64,000 bases of DNA from Methylophilales bacterium HTCC2181. Its GTDB lineage: Bacteria > Pseudomonadota > Gammaproteobacteria > Burkholderiales > Methylophilaceae. A program made the translations under genes and the position numbers. The notes beneath the pieces are model-generated. The model saw only the letters and a program-made list of their open reading frames with translations, did no database searches and was not told the origin of the DNA. Within the stretch, counting starts at the first letter, position 1; the number at the start of each line of letters is the position of its first letter. Shown in pieces: positions 1 through 8,996 of this stretch. The DNA is taken from assembly GCA_000168995.1 (NCBI GenBank), contig AAUX01000001.1, positions 558,001 to 622,000 on the forward strand. The letters run 5' to 3'.

Positions 1-1
1 T

Positions 2-286
2 TGGACTTTCGTCAATAAACCCAAAGGATTTTCTGAGATAAGCTCCAGCGCAACACGCAACAAAGATCTTAACGTTCTAAGCCATCATCTTATATACTCT
101 GATGGACTCTCTTATATTTCGGTTTTTATTCAGCCCGTACAGACCGGACTAATGCCTAAGGTGGGAACTATTTCTATGGAAGGAACGAACATATCGGCAA
201 GGTATTATAGAGGCTACCAAGTTATGGCTGTAGGAACGGTTCCAATGAAAGCATTAGAAAGCTTTACTAAATCAATATCATTTTAG
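2..286 (+). CDS. mucB: MucB/RseB, C-terminal fragment
   Basis: This is the end of a gene that begins before the window; frame 2 is open from the first base to a TAG at 284-286. The 94 visible residues contain HHLIYSDGLSYISVFIQP, then a GTISMEGTNISARYYRGYQ stretch and VMAVGTVPMKALESF near the end. This is the pattern of the C-terminal domain of RseB/MucB, the periplasmic protein that binds the anti-sigma factor RseA and senses mislocalised lipoproteins in the sigma-E envelope stress pathway. The next genes, rseC and mucD, belong to the same stress cluster, which supports the call. The lipid-binding N-terminal domain is outside the window. Confidence 0.85.
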   Translation, partial: WTFVNKPKGFSEISSSATRNKDLNVLSHHLIYSDGLSYISVFIQPVQTGLMPKVGTISMEGTNISARYYRGYQVMAVGTVPMKALESFTKSISF

Positions 287-295
287 ATTAAAAAT

Positions 296-727
296 ATGAT
301 TGAAGAGCAAGCAGTAGTTATATTTAAAGAAGACGATCAAGTCTCCGTCGAAATCATGCGCACCAAGCCTTGTGGCTTATGCGGCAAAACCCAAGGGTGT
401 GGGAATAGTATTTGGGGGAAAATTTTCTCGCATAAGAGGAATAAGCTTTCAATAAAAAACAATATAGGTGTAAAAGTAGGAGATAGAGTTATGCTTACTA
501 TTGAGGAAAATTACCTTCTAAGATCGTCGTTGCTGTTATATGGATTGCCCTTGTTATTTTTATTTATTGGTATGGTTTTTATGGATACAATAACGCAAAA
601 AAATAGTGACTTATGGGTTCTTGTAGGAGCGATTTTTGGAATGCTATCTGGTCTTATTTTAGTCAAATTTTTAGCGCGCAAAAATCATGACCGACTCTAC
701 AAAGAAGCAATGATTACTAAGATCTAA
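296..727 (+). CDS. rseC: RseC/SoxR-reducing-system family membrane protein
   Basis: A 143-residue protein of the RseC/MucC family, inner-membrane proteins linked to sigma-E regulation and, in some species, to SoxR reduction. The N-terminal cytoplasmic part has a cysteine cluster (C26, C29, C35 in PCGLCGKTQGCG), as is typical. Two hydrophobic segments follow at about 74-94 and 106-126, separated by a short polar turn. The start ATG lies 9 bp after the mucB stop and mucD begins 29 bp downstream, so the three genes probably form one transcript. The length matches the family. The biochemical role of RseC is still poorly defined in general. Confidence 0.88.
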   Translation: MIEEQAVVIFKEDDQVSVEIMRTKPCGLCGKTQGCGNSIWGKIFSHKRNKLSIKNNIGVKVGDRVMLTIEENYLLRSSLLLYGLPLLFLFIGMVFMDTITQKNSDLWVLVGAIFGMLSGLILVKFLARKNHDRLYKEAMITKI

Positions 728-756
728 AACAGCTTTAATTCAAAGGAAGAAAGAGA

Positions 757-2154
757 ATGAAATACTTAATGTATGTACTGTTTATTTTTGGCCTATTTAC
801 ACACACACTTTTTGCTGCAGACCTCCCTGATTTTACAGTTCTTGCTGAGCAGCAAGGGAATAAAGTAGTTAATATTAGTTCTATTATTGAGAGACCAAAC
901 AATCAAAACAATATTCCTTTTCAGGATGAAAGAATGCAGGAATTTTTTAAGCGTTTTGGCATTCCTAATATACCTGGTGTTCCACCACAAGGAAATCCTC
1001 AGGGCCCTGAGGAGCAAGTAAATGGCACCGGATCTGGTTTTATTATTGAGAGTGATGGCTATATTATTACTAATGCACACGTAGTAGCTCAAGCTGACAC
1101 TGTGCTAGTCAAGTTGGCGGATAAAAGAGAATTTAAGGCGGATATTTTAGGTATCGATAGAAGAACCGATGTGGCCCTCCTTAAAATAAAAGCAAAAAAT
1201 CTCCCAACAGTTCAATTCGGTAATCCAGAAAAGATAAAGGTAGGTCAGTGGGTGGCTGCAATAGGATCACCTTTTGGGCTTGAAAATACGATGACTGTTG
1301 GTGTAGTAAGTGCCAAAGGCAGAGCATTGCCCCAAGAGAATTTCGTACCATTCATCCAGACTGATGTAGCTATAAACCCTGGGAATTCGGGGGGGCCTTT
1401 ATTTAATACTGACGGAGAGGTTATTGGGATTAATTCGCAAATTTATAGCCGTACGGGGGGTTATATGGGCCTTTCTTTTGCCATACCAATTGATGTTGCA
1501 ATCAATGTAGCTGATCAGTTAAAGAAAAATGGGAAAGTTATTCGTGGTTGGTTGGGAGTCGCTATTCAAGAGATCACAGAGGACCTTTCGGAATCTTTTG
1601 GTATGAAGGATACACGCGGGGCTTTAATTGCCATGGTAGAGAAAGATTCTCCTGCAGAAAGAGGGGGCATTCTTCCAGGCGATGTGATATTAAAATTTAA
1701 TAAAAACCCTCTTGATTCGTCATCAGATTTACCAAAGTTTGTTGGAACGACTAAGCCACTAAGTGAAGTCCCTGTTGAGATTTTAAGAAAAGGTAAGAAG
1801 ATAACGCTTTCGATTAAGGTGGGAGAGATGCCTAACGAAGAAATGATGGTAGCAGGAAAGAAAAGTCCAGCTAAAGAGGTTAATCGTATAGGTTTATCAT
1901 TGCGCGAATTAACTACAGAGGACCGAAAAAAAATTAATGGAAGAAGCGGGTTACTTGTTCTTGAGGTTAAAGGACCATCTGTTGCCTCTGGTATAAGGAC
2001 AGGAGACGTTATCTTAGCTCTTAATAACAGCGCGGTTCAATCGATTGCTTCCTTTAATCAAGATATTAGGAAAATACCAAAAGGTAAAACAATCGCGTTA
2101 TTGATTTATCGTAATGGCGATACTTTGTACATACCAGTAAAAGTTACCGATTAA
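757..2154 (+). CDS. mucD: Periplasmic Do/DegQ-type serine protease MucD
   Basis: A 465-residue HtrA-family protease/chaperone that degrades misfolded envelope proteins in the periplasm. A signal peptide occupies residues 1-20, with cleavage after TLFA. The trypsin-like domain shows the full triad: H108 in ITNAHV, D138 in RRTDVALLKI and S211 in NPGNSGGPL. Two PDZ domains follow, roughly 265-355 and 375-460, as in DegP/DegQ/MucD. The Q-rich loop between residues 45 and 90 is the variable LA loop. An SD-like GGAAGAAAG precedes the ATG. Position after mucB-rseC identifies it as the MucD member of the sigma-E cluster. A strong terminator follows. Confidence 0.95.
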   Translation: MKYLMYVLFIFGLFTHTLFAADLPDFTVLAEQQGNKVVNISSIIERPNNQNNIPFQDERMQEFFKRFGIPNIPGVPPQGNPQGPEEQVNGTGSGFIIESDGYIITNAHVVAQADTVLVKLADKREFKADILGIDRRTDVALLKIKAKNLPTVQFGNPEKIKVGQWVAAIGSPFGLENTMTVGVVSAKGRALPQENFVPFIQTDVAINPGNSGGPLFNTDGEVIGINSQIYSRTGGYMGLSFAIPIDVAINVADQLKKNGKVIRGWLGVAIQEITEDLSESFGMKDTRGALIAMVEKDSPAERGGILPGDVILKFNKNPLDSSSDLPKFVGTTKPLSEVPVEILRKGKKITLSIKVGEMPNEEMMVAGKKSPAKEVNRIGLSLRELTTEDRKKINGRSGLLVLEVKGPSVASGIRTGDVILALNNSAVQSIASFNQDIRKIPKGKTIALLIYRNGDTLYIPVKVTD

Positions 2155-2200
2155 ATTATTCTGTATGGATCGGCAAACTTTGCTGTAAAATAACCAAATT

Positions 2201-2232
2201 GAAAGGCGCGTGTCGCGCCTTTCTTCTTTTTT
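2201..2232 (+). terminator. Intrinsic terminator after mucD
   Basis: A perfect 10-bp stem (GAAAGGCGCG / CGCGCCTTTC) with a 3-nt TGT loop is followed by a T-rich run. It lies 46 bp after the mucD stop and closes the sigma-E cluster before lepA. Confidence 0.9.
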
Positions 2233-2258
2233 AGCAAGCGGTAAAATCTATATAAAAC

Positions 2259-4055
2259 ATGATGAATAAGATAAGAAACTTTTCAATTATTGCTCATATT
2301 GATCACGGAAAATCGACCTTAGCAGATCGAATTATTCAACATTGTGGCGGCTTGACTGAGCGTGAAATGGACTCCCAAGTTCTTGATTCTATGGATTTAG
2401 AAAGAGAAAGAGGGATTACCATTAAGGCGCAAACTGTCACCCTAAAATATCAAGCCCAAGATAAAGAAATTTACACATTCAACCTCATTGATACCCCTGG
2501 CCATGTTGACTTTACCTACGAAGTGAGCCGTTCTTTAGCGGCATGTGAAGGTGGGATTTTGGTTGTCGACGCATCCCAAGGCGTAGAGGCACAAACAGTG
2601 GCAAATTGTTATACGGCCCTAGACCAAAATATCGAAGTTTTCCCTGTGCTAAATAAGATTGATTTAGCTTCGGCAGAGCCTGAGCGTGTGAAAAAAGAAA
2701 TTGAAGATGTCATTGGAATTGATGCAAGTGATGCTATTCCTTGCTCCGCCAAAACAGGTCAAGGTGTTGTGGATATTTTAGAGGAGGTGGTGCGACGCAT
2801 TCCAGCGCCAAAAGGGTCAATATCTAAGCCACTTAAAGCATTGATTATCGATGCATGGTTCGATAACTATGTTGGAGTGATTATGCTTGTCAGAGTGTTA
2901 GATGGCGAGCTTAAAGCAAAAGATAAAATTCATTTAATGGCTACAAAAGATGAACACTTATGTGAGCAAGTGGGCATTTTTACTCCTAAACCACTCGTAA
3001 AAGAATCTTTAAGTGCTGGCGAAGTAGGATTTATCGTTGCAGGCATAAAGGAATTAGCAAGTGCGAAAGTAGGCGACACAGTCACTTTGGCAAAAGACAA
3101 GGCACTTGAACCGCTTCCAGGGTTCAAGGAGATTAAGCCCCAAGTGTTTGCAGGACTTTACCCTATTGAATCAAACCAGTTTGACGCCTTAAGAACAGCG
3201 CTAGAAAAACTTCAGCTCAATGACTCTTCACTCGCATTTGAAGCCGAAAATTCTACAGCACTTGGCTATGGTTTTAGGTGTGGCTTCTTAGGCCTGCTGC
3301 ATATGGATATCATACAAGAGCGCCTGGAGAGAGAGTATGAGATGGAGCTCATTACGACTGCTCCTACCGTTGTATATGAATTATTACTAAAGAATGGGGA
3401 GAAGGCTTTTATTGAAAACCCATCTCGACTTCCAGACCTATCGACTATAGAAGAGATTCGGGAGCCCATTATTCAGCTTAATATTTTACTACCACATGAT
3501 CATGTTGGCCCCGTTATGACATTAACCAACGGAAAGCGTGGAATACAAAAAAACATGCAATACATGGGTCGTCAAGTAATGTTAAGTTATGAGATACCGT
3601 TAAATGAGGTGGTATTAGATTATTTTGATAGATTGAAGTCAGTATCACGCGGCTACGCTTCAATGGATTATGAATTTATGGAATTTCGTGCGGCTGATCT
3701 AGTAAAGCTGGATATTATGGTTAATGGAGAGAGGGTGGATGCGCTTTCGTTAATTGTCCATAGATCGAATAGCTTGTATCGTGGAAAGGAATTAGCATCT
3801 AAGATGCGACAATTAATCCCTCGCCAGATGTTTGATGTGGCTATTCAATCAGCTATCGGTGCGAATATCATTTCACGAGAAACAGTCAAGGCCTTGCGAA
3901 AAAATGTTTTAGCTAAGTGTTATGGTGGAGATGTTAGCCGTAAAAGAAAGTTGCTGGAAAAACAAAAAAAAGGAAAGAAAAGAATGAAGCAAGTGGGTAA
4001 CGTTGAGATTCCTCAGGAAGCCTTTTTAGCAATTTTACAGGTAGATGACAAATGA
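2259..4055 (+). CDS. lepA: Elongation factor 4 (LepA)
   Basis: A 598-residue translational GTPase that back-translocates or remodels ribosomes, and is thought to help under ionic stress and in ribosome biogenesis. The G domain is complete: [13 protein letters not shown] (G1), [12 protein letters not shown] (G2), DTPGHVDF (G3), NKIDL (G4) and CSAKTG (G5). EF-G-like domains follow, and the end contains the LepA-specific C-terminal domain with lysine-rich [16 protein letters not shown]. Length is normal for the family. Two ATGs are adjacent at 2259 and 2262, so the exact start is uncertain by one codon. The stop overlaps the lepB start by 4 bp, indicating coupled translation. Confidence 0.97.
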   Translation: MMNKIRNFSIIAHIDHGKSTLADRIIQHCGGLTEREMDSQVLDSMDLERERGITIKAQTVTLKYQAQDKEIYTFNLIDTPGHVDFTYEVSRSLAACEGGILVVDASQGVEAQTVANCYTALDQNIEVFPVLNKIDLASAEPERVKKEIEDVIGIDASDAIPCSAKTGQGVVDILEEVVRRIPAPKGSISKPLKALIIDAWFDNYVGVIMLVRVLDGELKAKDKIHLMATKDEHLCEQVGIFTPKPLVKESLSAGEVGFIVAGIKELASAKVGDTVTLAKDKALEPLPGFKEIKPQVFAGLYPIESNQFDALRTALEKLQLNDSSLAFEAENSTALGYGFRCGFLGLLHMDIIQERLEREYEMELITTAPTVVYELLLKNGEKAFIENPSRLPDLSTIEEIREPIIQLNILLPHDHVGPVMTLTNGKRGIQKNMQYMGRQVMLSYEIPLNEVVLDYFDRLKSVSRGYASMDYEFMEFRAADLVKLDIMVNGERVDALSLIVHRSNSLYRGKELASKMRQLIPRQMFDVAIQSAIGANIISRETVKALRKNVLAKCYGGDVSRKRKLLEKQKKGKKRMKQVGNVEIPQEAFLAILQVDDK

Positions 4056-4786
4056 TTTTTGCAGCAATTTTGATGGCAGCAACTTTTATTACCGGTCTCG
4101 TTTGGCTGGTTGACAAAACGTTGTTAAGTAACGGTAAATATAAAAATAATAAAATAATAGACGGAATAAAGGGATTTTTTCCTGTGCTCTTGGCAGTATT
4201 CCTCATTCGATCTTTTGTGGTAGAACCATTTAAAATACCTTCGGGATCTATGATGCCCACTCTTATTGCCGGTGATTTTATTGCGGTTAATAAATTTAGT
4301 TACGGGTTGCGATTACCTGTTTTTAACAAAAAGATTCTATCCCTAAGTCTGCCAGAGCGTGGAGATGTTTTTGTATTTCATTACCCTAAAGATCCGAGTA
4401 TAGATTATATAAAACGAGTTATTGGGCTTCCAGGAGACCAGATACAATACGAAAACAAAAGTCTATTTATTAATGGAGTTGAGGCTAAACAAGAATGGGT
4501 GGGGGACTATAACTATCTCATTAGAGATTCGCAGCCTATGAAAGCAAAAGAAATAAGCGAATCGTTGGGCTCAGTTGATCATGCGATTTTGATTCATGAA
4601 ATCCCAGATGAAAATTATCGTTTTACAGTCCCCTTAGGACACTATCTTGCTATGGGAGATAATCGTGACAATTCTTCTGATAGTCGTGTATGGGGTTTTG
4701 TTCCCGAGGAATACTTAGTTGGAAAAGCGTTTATGATTTGGCTAAATCTTGATCAATTTTCCCGTATGGGTAATTGGATTAAATAG
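4052..4786 (+). CDS. lepB: Signal peptidase I (LepB)
   Basis: A 244-residue inner-membrane peptidase that removes signal peptides from Sec- and Tat-exported proteins. It has an N-terminal membrane segment (about 2-22) and a second hydrophobic stretch (about 40-54) just before the catalytic domain. The catalytic serine is S66 in PSGSMMPTL, and the general base is K121 in [11 protein letters not shown]. The box [18 protein letters not shown] is also intact. The ATG overlaps the lepA stop codon (ATGA), and rnc starts 4 bp downstream, so this is the lepA-lepB-rnc-era arrangement. Confidence 0.96.
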   Translation: MIFAAILMAATFITGLVWLVDKTLLSNGKYKNNKIIDGIKGFFPVLLAVFLIRSFVVEPFKIPSGSMMPTLIAGDFIAVNKFSYGLRLPVFNKKILSLSLPERGDVFVFHYPKDPSIDYIKRVIGLPGDQIQYENKSLFINGVEAKQEWVGDYNYLIRDSQPMKAKEISESLGSVDHAILIHEIPDENYRFTVPLGHYLAMGDNRDNSSDSRVWGFVPEEYLVGKAFMIWLNLDQFSRMGNWIK

Positions 4787-4790
4787 TATT

Positions 4791-5480
4791 ATGAACTCTA
4801 ACCAGATTGAGCAAATAGAGTCAATACTAGGACACACTTTTAAAGATAAAGCTCTTATTAAAATAGCCCTGACCCACAGAAGCGCCAAGGGAGAAAATAA
4901 TGAGCGGCTGGAGTTTCTCGGAGATGGCATATTAAATTTTATTGTTGCAGAATTACTTTATGTGAGATTTCAGCAATTATCAGAAGGTGATTTAAGTAGG
5001 CTGCGTTCTCAGTTAGTCAAAGAATCGACCCTATGTGACATAGCTAAAAATCTCACTATAGGTGACTTTTTACTACTTGGAGAGGGGGAGCTAAAAAGTG
5101 CAGGGTGGAGAAGGCCATCAATTTTAGCTGACAGTCTTGAGGCCATTATCGCAGCAATATACCTTGATGACGGTATAGGCAAAGTAAAATCGTTTATTGA
5201 GCGAAGGTTTAATGAGCATATTATAACGATTGACCCTAATAAAATTCATAAGGATGACAAGTCACTATTGCAGGAATTTTTACAAGGAAAAAAGATAGCT
5301 ATCCCTGAATACACAGTAATTGAGATTGAGGGCGAGCCCCATGCCCAGGTATTTGAAGTGAAATGCCGCATACCAAAATTAAATATAGAAAAGATAGGAA
5401 AAGGGCCTAGTCGAAAAATTGCTGAGCAGAATGCAGCAAATTTGGCATTAATTTATCTTGGAAAAATAAGTGGATCATAA
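4791..5480 (+). CDS. rnc: Ribonuclease III
   Basis: A 229-residue double-strand-specific endoribonuclease that processes rRNA precursors and some mRNAs. The nuclease domain has the signature NERLEFLGDGILNF and the second acidic site in ADSLEAIIAAIYLD. The C-terminal double-stranded RNA-binding domain begins at about residue 155 and ends with GPSRKIAEQNAANLAL. I chose the ATG at 4791, giving MNSNQIEQIE, rather than an in-frame upstream ATG inside lepB, because it sits 4 bp after the lepB stop and matches the family N-terminus. The 3' end overlaps era by 11 bp. Its expected substrates, the long stems around 16S and 23S, are visible further along this window. Confidence 0.96.
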   Translation: MNSNQIEQIESILGHTFKDKALIKIALTHRSAKGENNERLEFLGDGILNFIVAELLYVRFQQLSEGDLSRLRSQLVKESTLCDIAKNLTIGDFLLLGEGELKSAGWRRPSILADSLEAIIAAIYLDDGIGKVKSFIERRFNEHIITIDPNKIHKDDKSLLQEFLQGKKIAIPEYTVIEIEGEPHAQVFEVKCRIPKLNIEKIGKGPSRKIAEQNAANLALIYLGKISGS

Positions 5481-6354
5481 GACTAAATGCGGAACAATTG
5501 CAATTGTCGGACAACCAAATGTAGGGAAGTCGACCCTATTGAATTATTTTGTCGGCACAAAGCTCAGTATTACATCGCGAAAAGCGCAAACCACCAGGTA
5601 TCAGTTACTTGGGATTCATTCCTCACCAAATACGCAATACATATTTGTAGACACTCCAGGGTATCAATTAAAGCACCTAAACATGCTAAATCGTGGCCTC
5701 AACAAAACGGTGCAACAGGCACTAAAAGAAGTAGATGTAATTTTGTTTTTAATTGAGCCGGGGGTGCTTGACCAAACCGACCTTAAAATTCTTAGCATGA
5801 TTCCAGGAGAAACTCCTGTAGTACTCGCTATCAATAAGGTTGATTTATTGAAAGATAAAAATAAGCTACTTGGCTACATAAAAGAGCTTGATGGCATAGG
5901 GCGATTCCAATCTATCGTTCCTACTAGTGTGAAAAAATCTAACAATTTAGAGCCACTAATGCAGGCATTAAAACCCTTTTTACCTGAACAAGAATTTATC
6001 TTTAAAGAAGATGAATTAACCGATAAAAATGAACGCTTTTTAGCAGCAGAAATCGTGCGGGAAAAGGTTTTCCGCTTAACGGGACAAGAGTTACCCTACT
6101 CTATAGCGGTAGAAATAGAAAAGTTTGAACATGTTGATGGTATCCGAAGAATATTTGCTGCCATCATTGTGGATAGAGATACCCATAAACCGATGATAAT
6201 TGGTAAAAATGGGAAGCGCTTAAAAGAAATCTCGACGACTTCGCGTATGGACATGGAAAAACTATTTGGAAGTAAAGTTTGGCTAGAGATTTGGGTGAAA
6301 GTCCAAAAAGGCTGGGCTGATGATCAGAGGGCACTAAAGTCTTTGGGTTTATAA
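5470..6354 (+). CDS. era: GTPase Era
   Basis: A 294-residue GTPase that binds the 3' end of 16S rRNA and helps mature the 30S subunit. The G domain shows IVGQPNVGKSTLLN (G1), the TTR box in KAQTTRYQLLG (G2), DTPGYQ (G3) and NKVDLLK (G4). The C-terminal KH domain contains MIIGKNGKRLKEIS, the RNA-binding GXXG loop region. Translation starts at a GTG inside the last codons of rnc (11-bp overlap), so it is translationally coupled to rnc. Length and domain order are normal. Confidence 0.97.
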   Translation: MDHKTKCGTIAIVGQPNVGKSTLLNYFVGTKLSITSRKAQTTRYQLLGIHSSPNTQYIFVDTPGYQLKHLNMLNRGLNKTVQQALKEVDVILFLIEPGVLDQTDLKILSMIPGETPVVLAINKVDLLKDKNKLLGYIKELDGIGRFQSIVPTSVKKSNNLEPLMQALKPFLPEQEFIFKEDELTDKNERFLAAEIVREKVFRLTGQELPYSIAVEIEKFEHVDGIRRIFAAIIVDRDTHKPMIIGKNGKRLKEISTTSRMDMEKLFGSKVWLEIWVKVQKGWADDQRALKSLGL

Positions 6355-6358
6355 GGTT

Positions 6359-7072
6359 ATGGCCAGCGCTTCCAAAAAAGAAAATCAAAATATTTATATT
6401 CTTCACACCTATCCTTTTAAGGAAACAAGCTTGATTGTAGAGATGTTGTCCAAGGAATTCGGTCGTATAGCTGTTGCCGCTAAAGGAGCAAGGCGACCAC
6501 GGTCATCCCTGAGAGGCATGCTCCTTCCCCTCCAGCCTTTACAGGCAACCTGGTCTGGGCTGAATGAACTGAAAACTTTACATAGCATTGAATGGAGCGA
6601 TCAATTTCTATCGATTGAAGGTGATGCGTTAATATGTGGTTTCTATCTTAATGAGCTCATGATGCGACTGCTCCCTAAAGATGATCCCCATCCAGCATTG
6701 TATGATCATTACCATCAAGCCGTATTAGCTCTTTCTAAAAATAAAGGATTGAGTGTGACCCTTAGGCGTTTTGAGTTAAGATTATTGCAGGAACTTGGCT
6801 ACCAGGTACCCCTTAATAATGATATCCATGGACGTATTATTGATTTCGATAAAACATACATCTATCATGCAGATTCAGGACCCCTTGAAGGCAAGGGGCT
6901 GGAAGGAAGTGTTGAAATATCAGGCAAAACATTAATAGATATGGCTGCAGATAATTATCAGGATCCGCTCACAGAAAAACAAAGCAAACAGCTGATGCGT
7001 TACTTAATCAATCATTATACAGGTGATAAGCCATTGCATTCAAAGCAATTGTTTATGGCTGCAGGAGAGTGA
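6359..7072 (+). CDS. recO: DNA repair protein RecO
   Basis: A 237-residue recombination mediator that works with RecR and RecF to load RecA on SSB-coated single strands and to anneal DNA. The N-terminal OB-fold region shows YILHTYPFKETSLIVEMLS and VAAKGARRPRSSLRG, typical of RecO. The middle LICGFYLNELMMRLLPKDDPHP is a hallmark of the family in proteobacteria, and the C-terminus is helical. It starts 4 bp after era and ends 4 bp before pdxJ, in the conserved era-recO-pdxJ order. Confidence 0.95.
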   Translation: MASASKKENQNIYILHTYPFKETSLIVEMLSKEFGRIAVAAKGARRPRSSLRGMLLPLQPLQATWSGLNELKTLHSIEWSDQFLSIEGDALICGFYLNELMMRLLPKDDPHPALYDHYHQAVLALSKNKGLSVTLRRFELRLLQELGYQVPLNNDIHGRIIDFDKTYIYHADSGPLEGKGLEGSVEISGKTLIDMAADNYQDPLTEKQSKQLMRYLINHYTGDKPLHSKQLFMAAGE

Positions 7073-7076
7073 ATTC

Positions 7077-7802
7077 ATGAAGCTAGGCGTGAACATTGAT
7101 CATATAGCCACCATCAGACAAGCGAGAGGTACCTCGTACCCAAGCATAGTAAAAGCGGCATTGGCAGCGGAAACGTCGGGTGCTGACAGTATCACTCTCC
7201 ACTTACGAGAGGATAGGAGACATATGCAGGATGCAGATCTTTGGGCGCTTAAACCATTACTTCAGACCAAAATGAATTTAGAGCTAGCACCAACGACCGA
7301 AATGATTGGTATTGCTTTAGACCTGACTCCTGAAGATGTTTGTTTTGTTCCTGAGCGAAGAGAGGAGAGAACAACCGAAGGGGGTTTGGATGTGATTGGA
7401 CAGTACGCAACAATTCATGAAGCAGCGCATAGATTGATGGACGCAGGAGTCCGAGTCTCGTTGTTTATAGCGCCTTGCTTAGATCAAATTCAAAAAGCCA
7501 TTGACATGAAAGTTCCGGTAATAGAAATTCATACAGGCCATTATGCGGAAATGGAAGATGATATTTTTCGTAAGAAGGAGCTCGAAAAAATAAAAGAAGC
7601 TATTGATTTTGCTACCTCTCATGGTCTGATAGTCAATGCTGGTCATGGCTTACATTATGAGAATGTTCAAGAAATAGCAGCTGTCAAAACTATTGACGAA
7701 TTAAATATTGGCCATGCGATTGTTGCTGAAGCATTGTTTGTAGGCTGGGAAACTGCTATCAAAAGGATGAAGGCGATTATCACTGAGGTGTCGGGAGCGT
7801 GA
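7077..7802 (+). CDS. pdxJ: Pyridoxine 5'-phosphate synthase PdxJ
   Basis: A 241-residue TIM-barrel enzyme that condenses 1-deoxyxylulose 5-phosphate with 3-amino-2-oxopropyl phosphate to pyridoxine 5'-phosphate, the last ring-forming step of de novo vitamin B6 synthesis. Diagnostic segments are LGVNIDHIATIRQARG at the start, ITLHLREDRRHMQD, LELAPTTEM, VPERREERTTEGG and NAGHGLHYENV. I placed the start at the ATG at 7077, where the conserved MKLGVNIDH begins; an upstream in-frame ATG lies inside recO. The stop overlaps acpS by 4 bp. Confidence 0.96.
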   Translation: MKLGVNIDHIATIRQARGTSYPSIVKAALAAETSGADSITLHLREDRRHMQDADLWALKPLLQTKMNLELAPTTEMIGIALDLTPEDVCFVPERREERTTEGGLDVIGQYATIHEAAHRLMDAGVRVSLFIAPCLDQIQKAIDMKVPVIEIHTGHYAEMEDDIFRKKELEKIKEAIDFATSHGLIVNAGHGLHYENVQEIAAVKTIDELNIGHAIVAEALFVGWETAIKRMKAIITEVSGA

Positions 7803-8179
7803 TTTTTGGTATTGGCACCGATGTGGTAGAGGTTATTCGTATAAAAGATTCGCTGGATAAATATGGTGACAAATTAGCCCATAAAATTTTGACGCAGGAG
7901 GAGATGGCCTCCTATCAAGTATCATCTCGAAAAGAAAATTTTTTAGCTAAACGTTTTGCTGCAAAAGAGGCATTCTCTAAGGCGTTGGGTACGGGTTTAC
8001 GTGGTGATGTTAATTTGCATGCTATCACCGTGGCTCATGACGATATGGGTAAACCATGCTTTCAGTTCAATGCAAACGTTTCCTTAATCTTGAGCCAGCA
8101 TAAAATTAACCAACAACACCTGTCTATATCAGATGAGAAAAATATTGCTGTAGCGTTTGTCGTGCTGGAAAAATTGTGA
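7799..8179 (+). CDS. acpS: Holo-[acyl-carrier-protein] synthase AcpS
   Basis: A 126-residue phosphopantetheinyl transferase that converts apo-ACP to its active holo form for fatty acid synthesis. The family signatures are present: FGIGTDVVEVIRI with the metal-binding aspartate near the N-terminus, and FLAKRFAAKEAFSKALGTGL in the middle. It starts at a GTG overlapping the pdxJ stop (GTGA), and its own stop overlaps the next gene in the same way, so translation is coupled through pdxJ-acpS-tcdA. Length is typical. Confidence 0.96.
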   Translation: MIFGIGTDVVEVIRIKDSLDKYGDKLAHKILTQEEMASYQVSSRKENFLAKRFAAKEAFSKALGTGLRGDVNLHAITVAHDDMGKPCFQFNANVSLILSQHKINQQHLSISDEKNIAVAFVVLEKL

Positions 8180-8925
8180 GTAAACCTAGCCTTGATATAG
8201 CTAGACGTTTTGGAGGTATTGCGCGTTTGTATGGCCAAGAGCAATTAAACCAATTTCAAAAAAGCCATATATGTATTGTTGGTATAGGAGGAGTAGGTTC
8301 ATGGGTGGCTGAGTCTTTAGCCAGACATGGAATTGGTCGCATCACCATCATTGATATGGATCATTTAGCTGAGTCGAATATAAACCGCCAGATTCATGCC
8401 CTTGATTCCACTATGGGGGCATCTAAGGTGATCGCTATGCGGGATCGCTTAACCGATATAAACCCCTCCGTTAAGGTTGAAGTAATTGATGATTTTTTAG
8501 ACGAAGCCAACATCAAAACACTCATCCATTCTGGATACGATTTTATTGTGGATGCCATCGATCAAACAAAAGTAAAGATTGCGTTAGCCCAGTATTGTAC
8601 TGACCAAAACATCTCATTATTGATGACTGGTGGTGCTGGAGGACGGACGGATCCAACCTTAATACAAATAGCTAGCCTAGACAAAACCTTTGGCGATCCT
8701 CTTCTGGCAGGAATTCGAAAGCACTTCAATAAAGAGACGAGAGTGAGTAAGCAGCGCTTTAATATACCTACAGTTTTTTCACCGGAAAAGGTGATTAAGC
8801 CAGAGGTGTGCGAGGATGGAGACGATCTTGTTGGTTTGAATTGTGCTGGATATGGATCCAGCCTCAATGTCACGGCTACATTCGCTTTTGTTGCCGTATC
8901 TTTTGTCTTAAAAAATCTTTCTTAA
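8176..8925 (+). CDS. tcdA: tRNA threonylcarbamoyladenosine dehydratase (TcdA/CsdL)
   Basis: A 249-residue E1-like enzyme of the HesA/MoeB/ThiF superfamily that dehydrates t6A37 in ANN-decoding tRNAs to its cyclic form. The ATP-binding Rossmann motif is GIGGVGSWVAESLARHGIG at about residues 36-54, followed by IDMDHLAESNINRQ, and DAIDQTKVKIALAQYC later. The sub-family is suggested by the N-terminus RRFGGIARLYGQEQLNQF and the ending SSLNVTATFAFVAVSFVL. It starts at a GTG overlapping acpS and closes the operon that began with lepA. Assignment among ThiF-like enzymes rests on these motifs and its stand-alone architecture. Confidence 0.9.
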   Translation: MSKPSLDIARRFGGIARLYGQEQLNQFQKSHICIVGIGGVGSWVAESLARHGIGRITIIDMDHLAESNINRQIHALDSTMGASKVIAMRDRLTDINPSVKVEVIDDFLDEANIKTLIHSGYDFIVDAIDQTKVKIALAQYCTDQNISLLMTGGAGGRTDPTLIQIASLDKTFGDPLLAGIRKHFNKETRVSKQRFNIPTVFSPEKVIKPEVCEDGDDLVGLNCAGYGSSLNVTATFAFVAVSFVLKNLS

Positions 8926-8931
8926 GTTCTA

Positions 8932-8960
8932 TTGAAATTTTCGTTTGTGACCCCATTATA
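8932..8960 (+). promoter_or_regulatory. Sigma-32 heat-shock promoter of htpG
   Basis: TTGAAA at 8932-8937 and CCCCATTATA at 8951-8960 are separated by 13 bp. This is an almost perfect match to the RpoH consensus (CTTGAAA, 13-17 bp, CCCCATNTA). It lies just upstream of htpG, a classic heat-shock gene, so heat induction is very likely. Confidence 0.88.
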
Positions 8961-8996
8961 CTTTTAAGAATTAATTTACCTTAGGAATATGAATTT

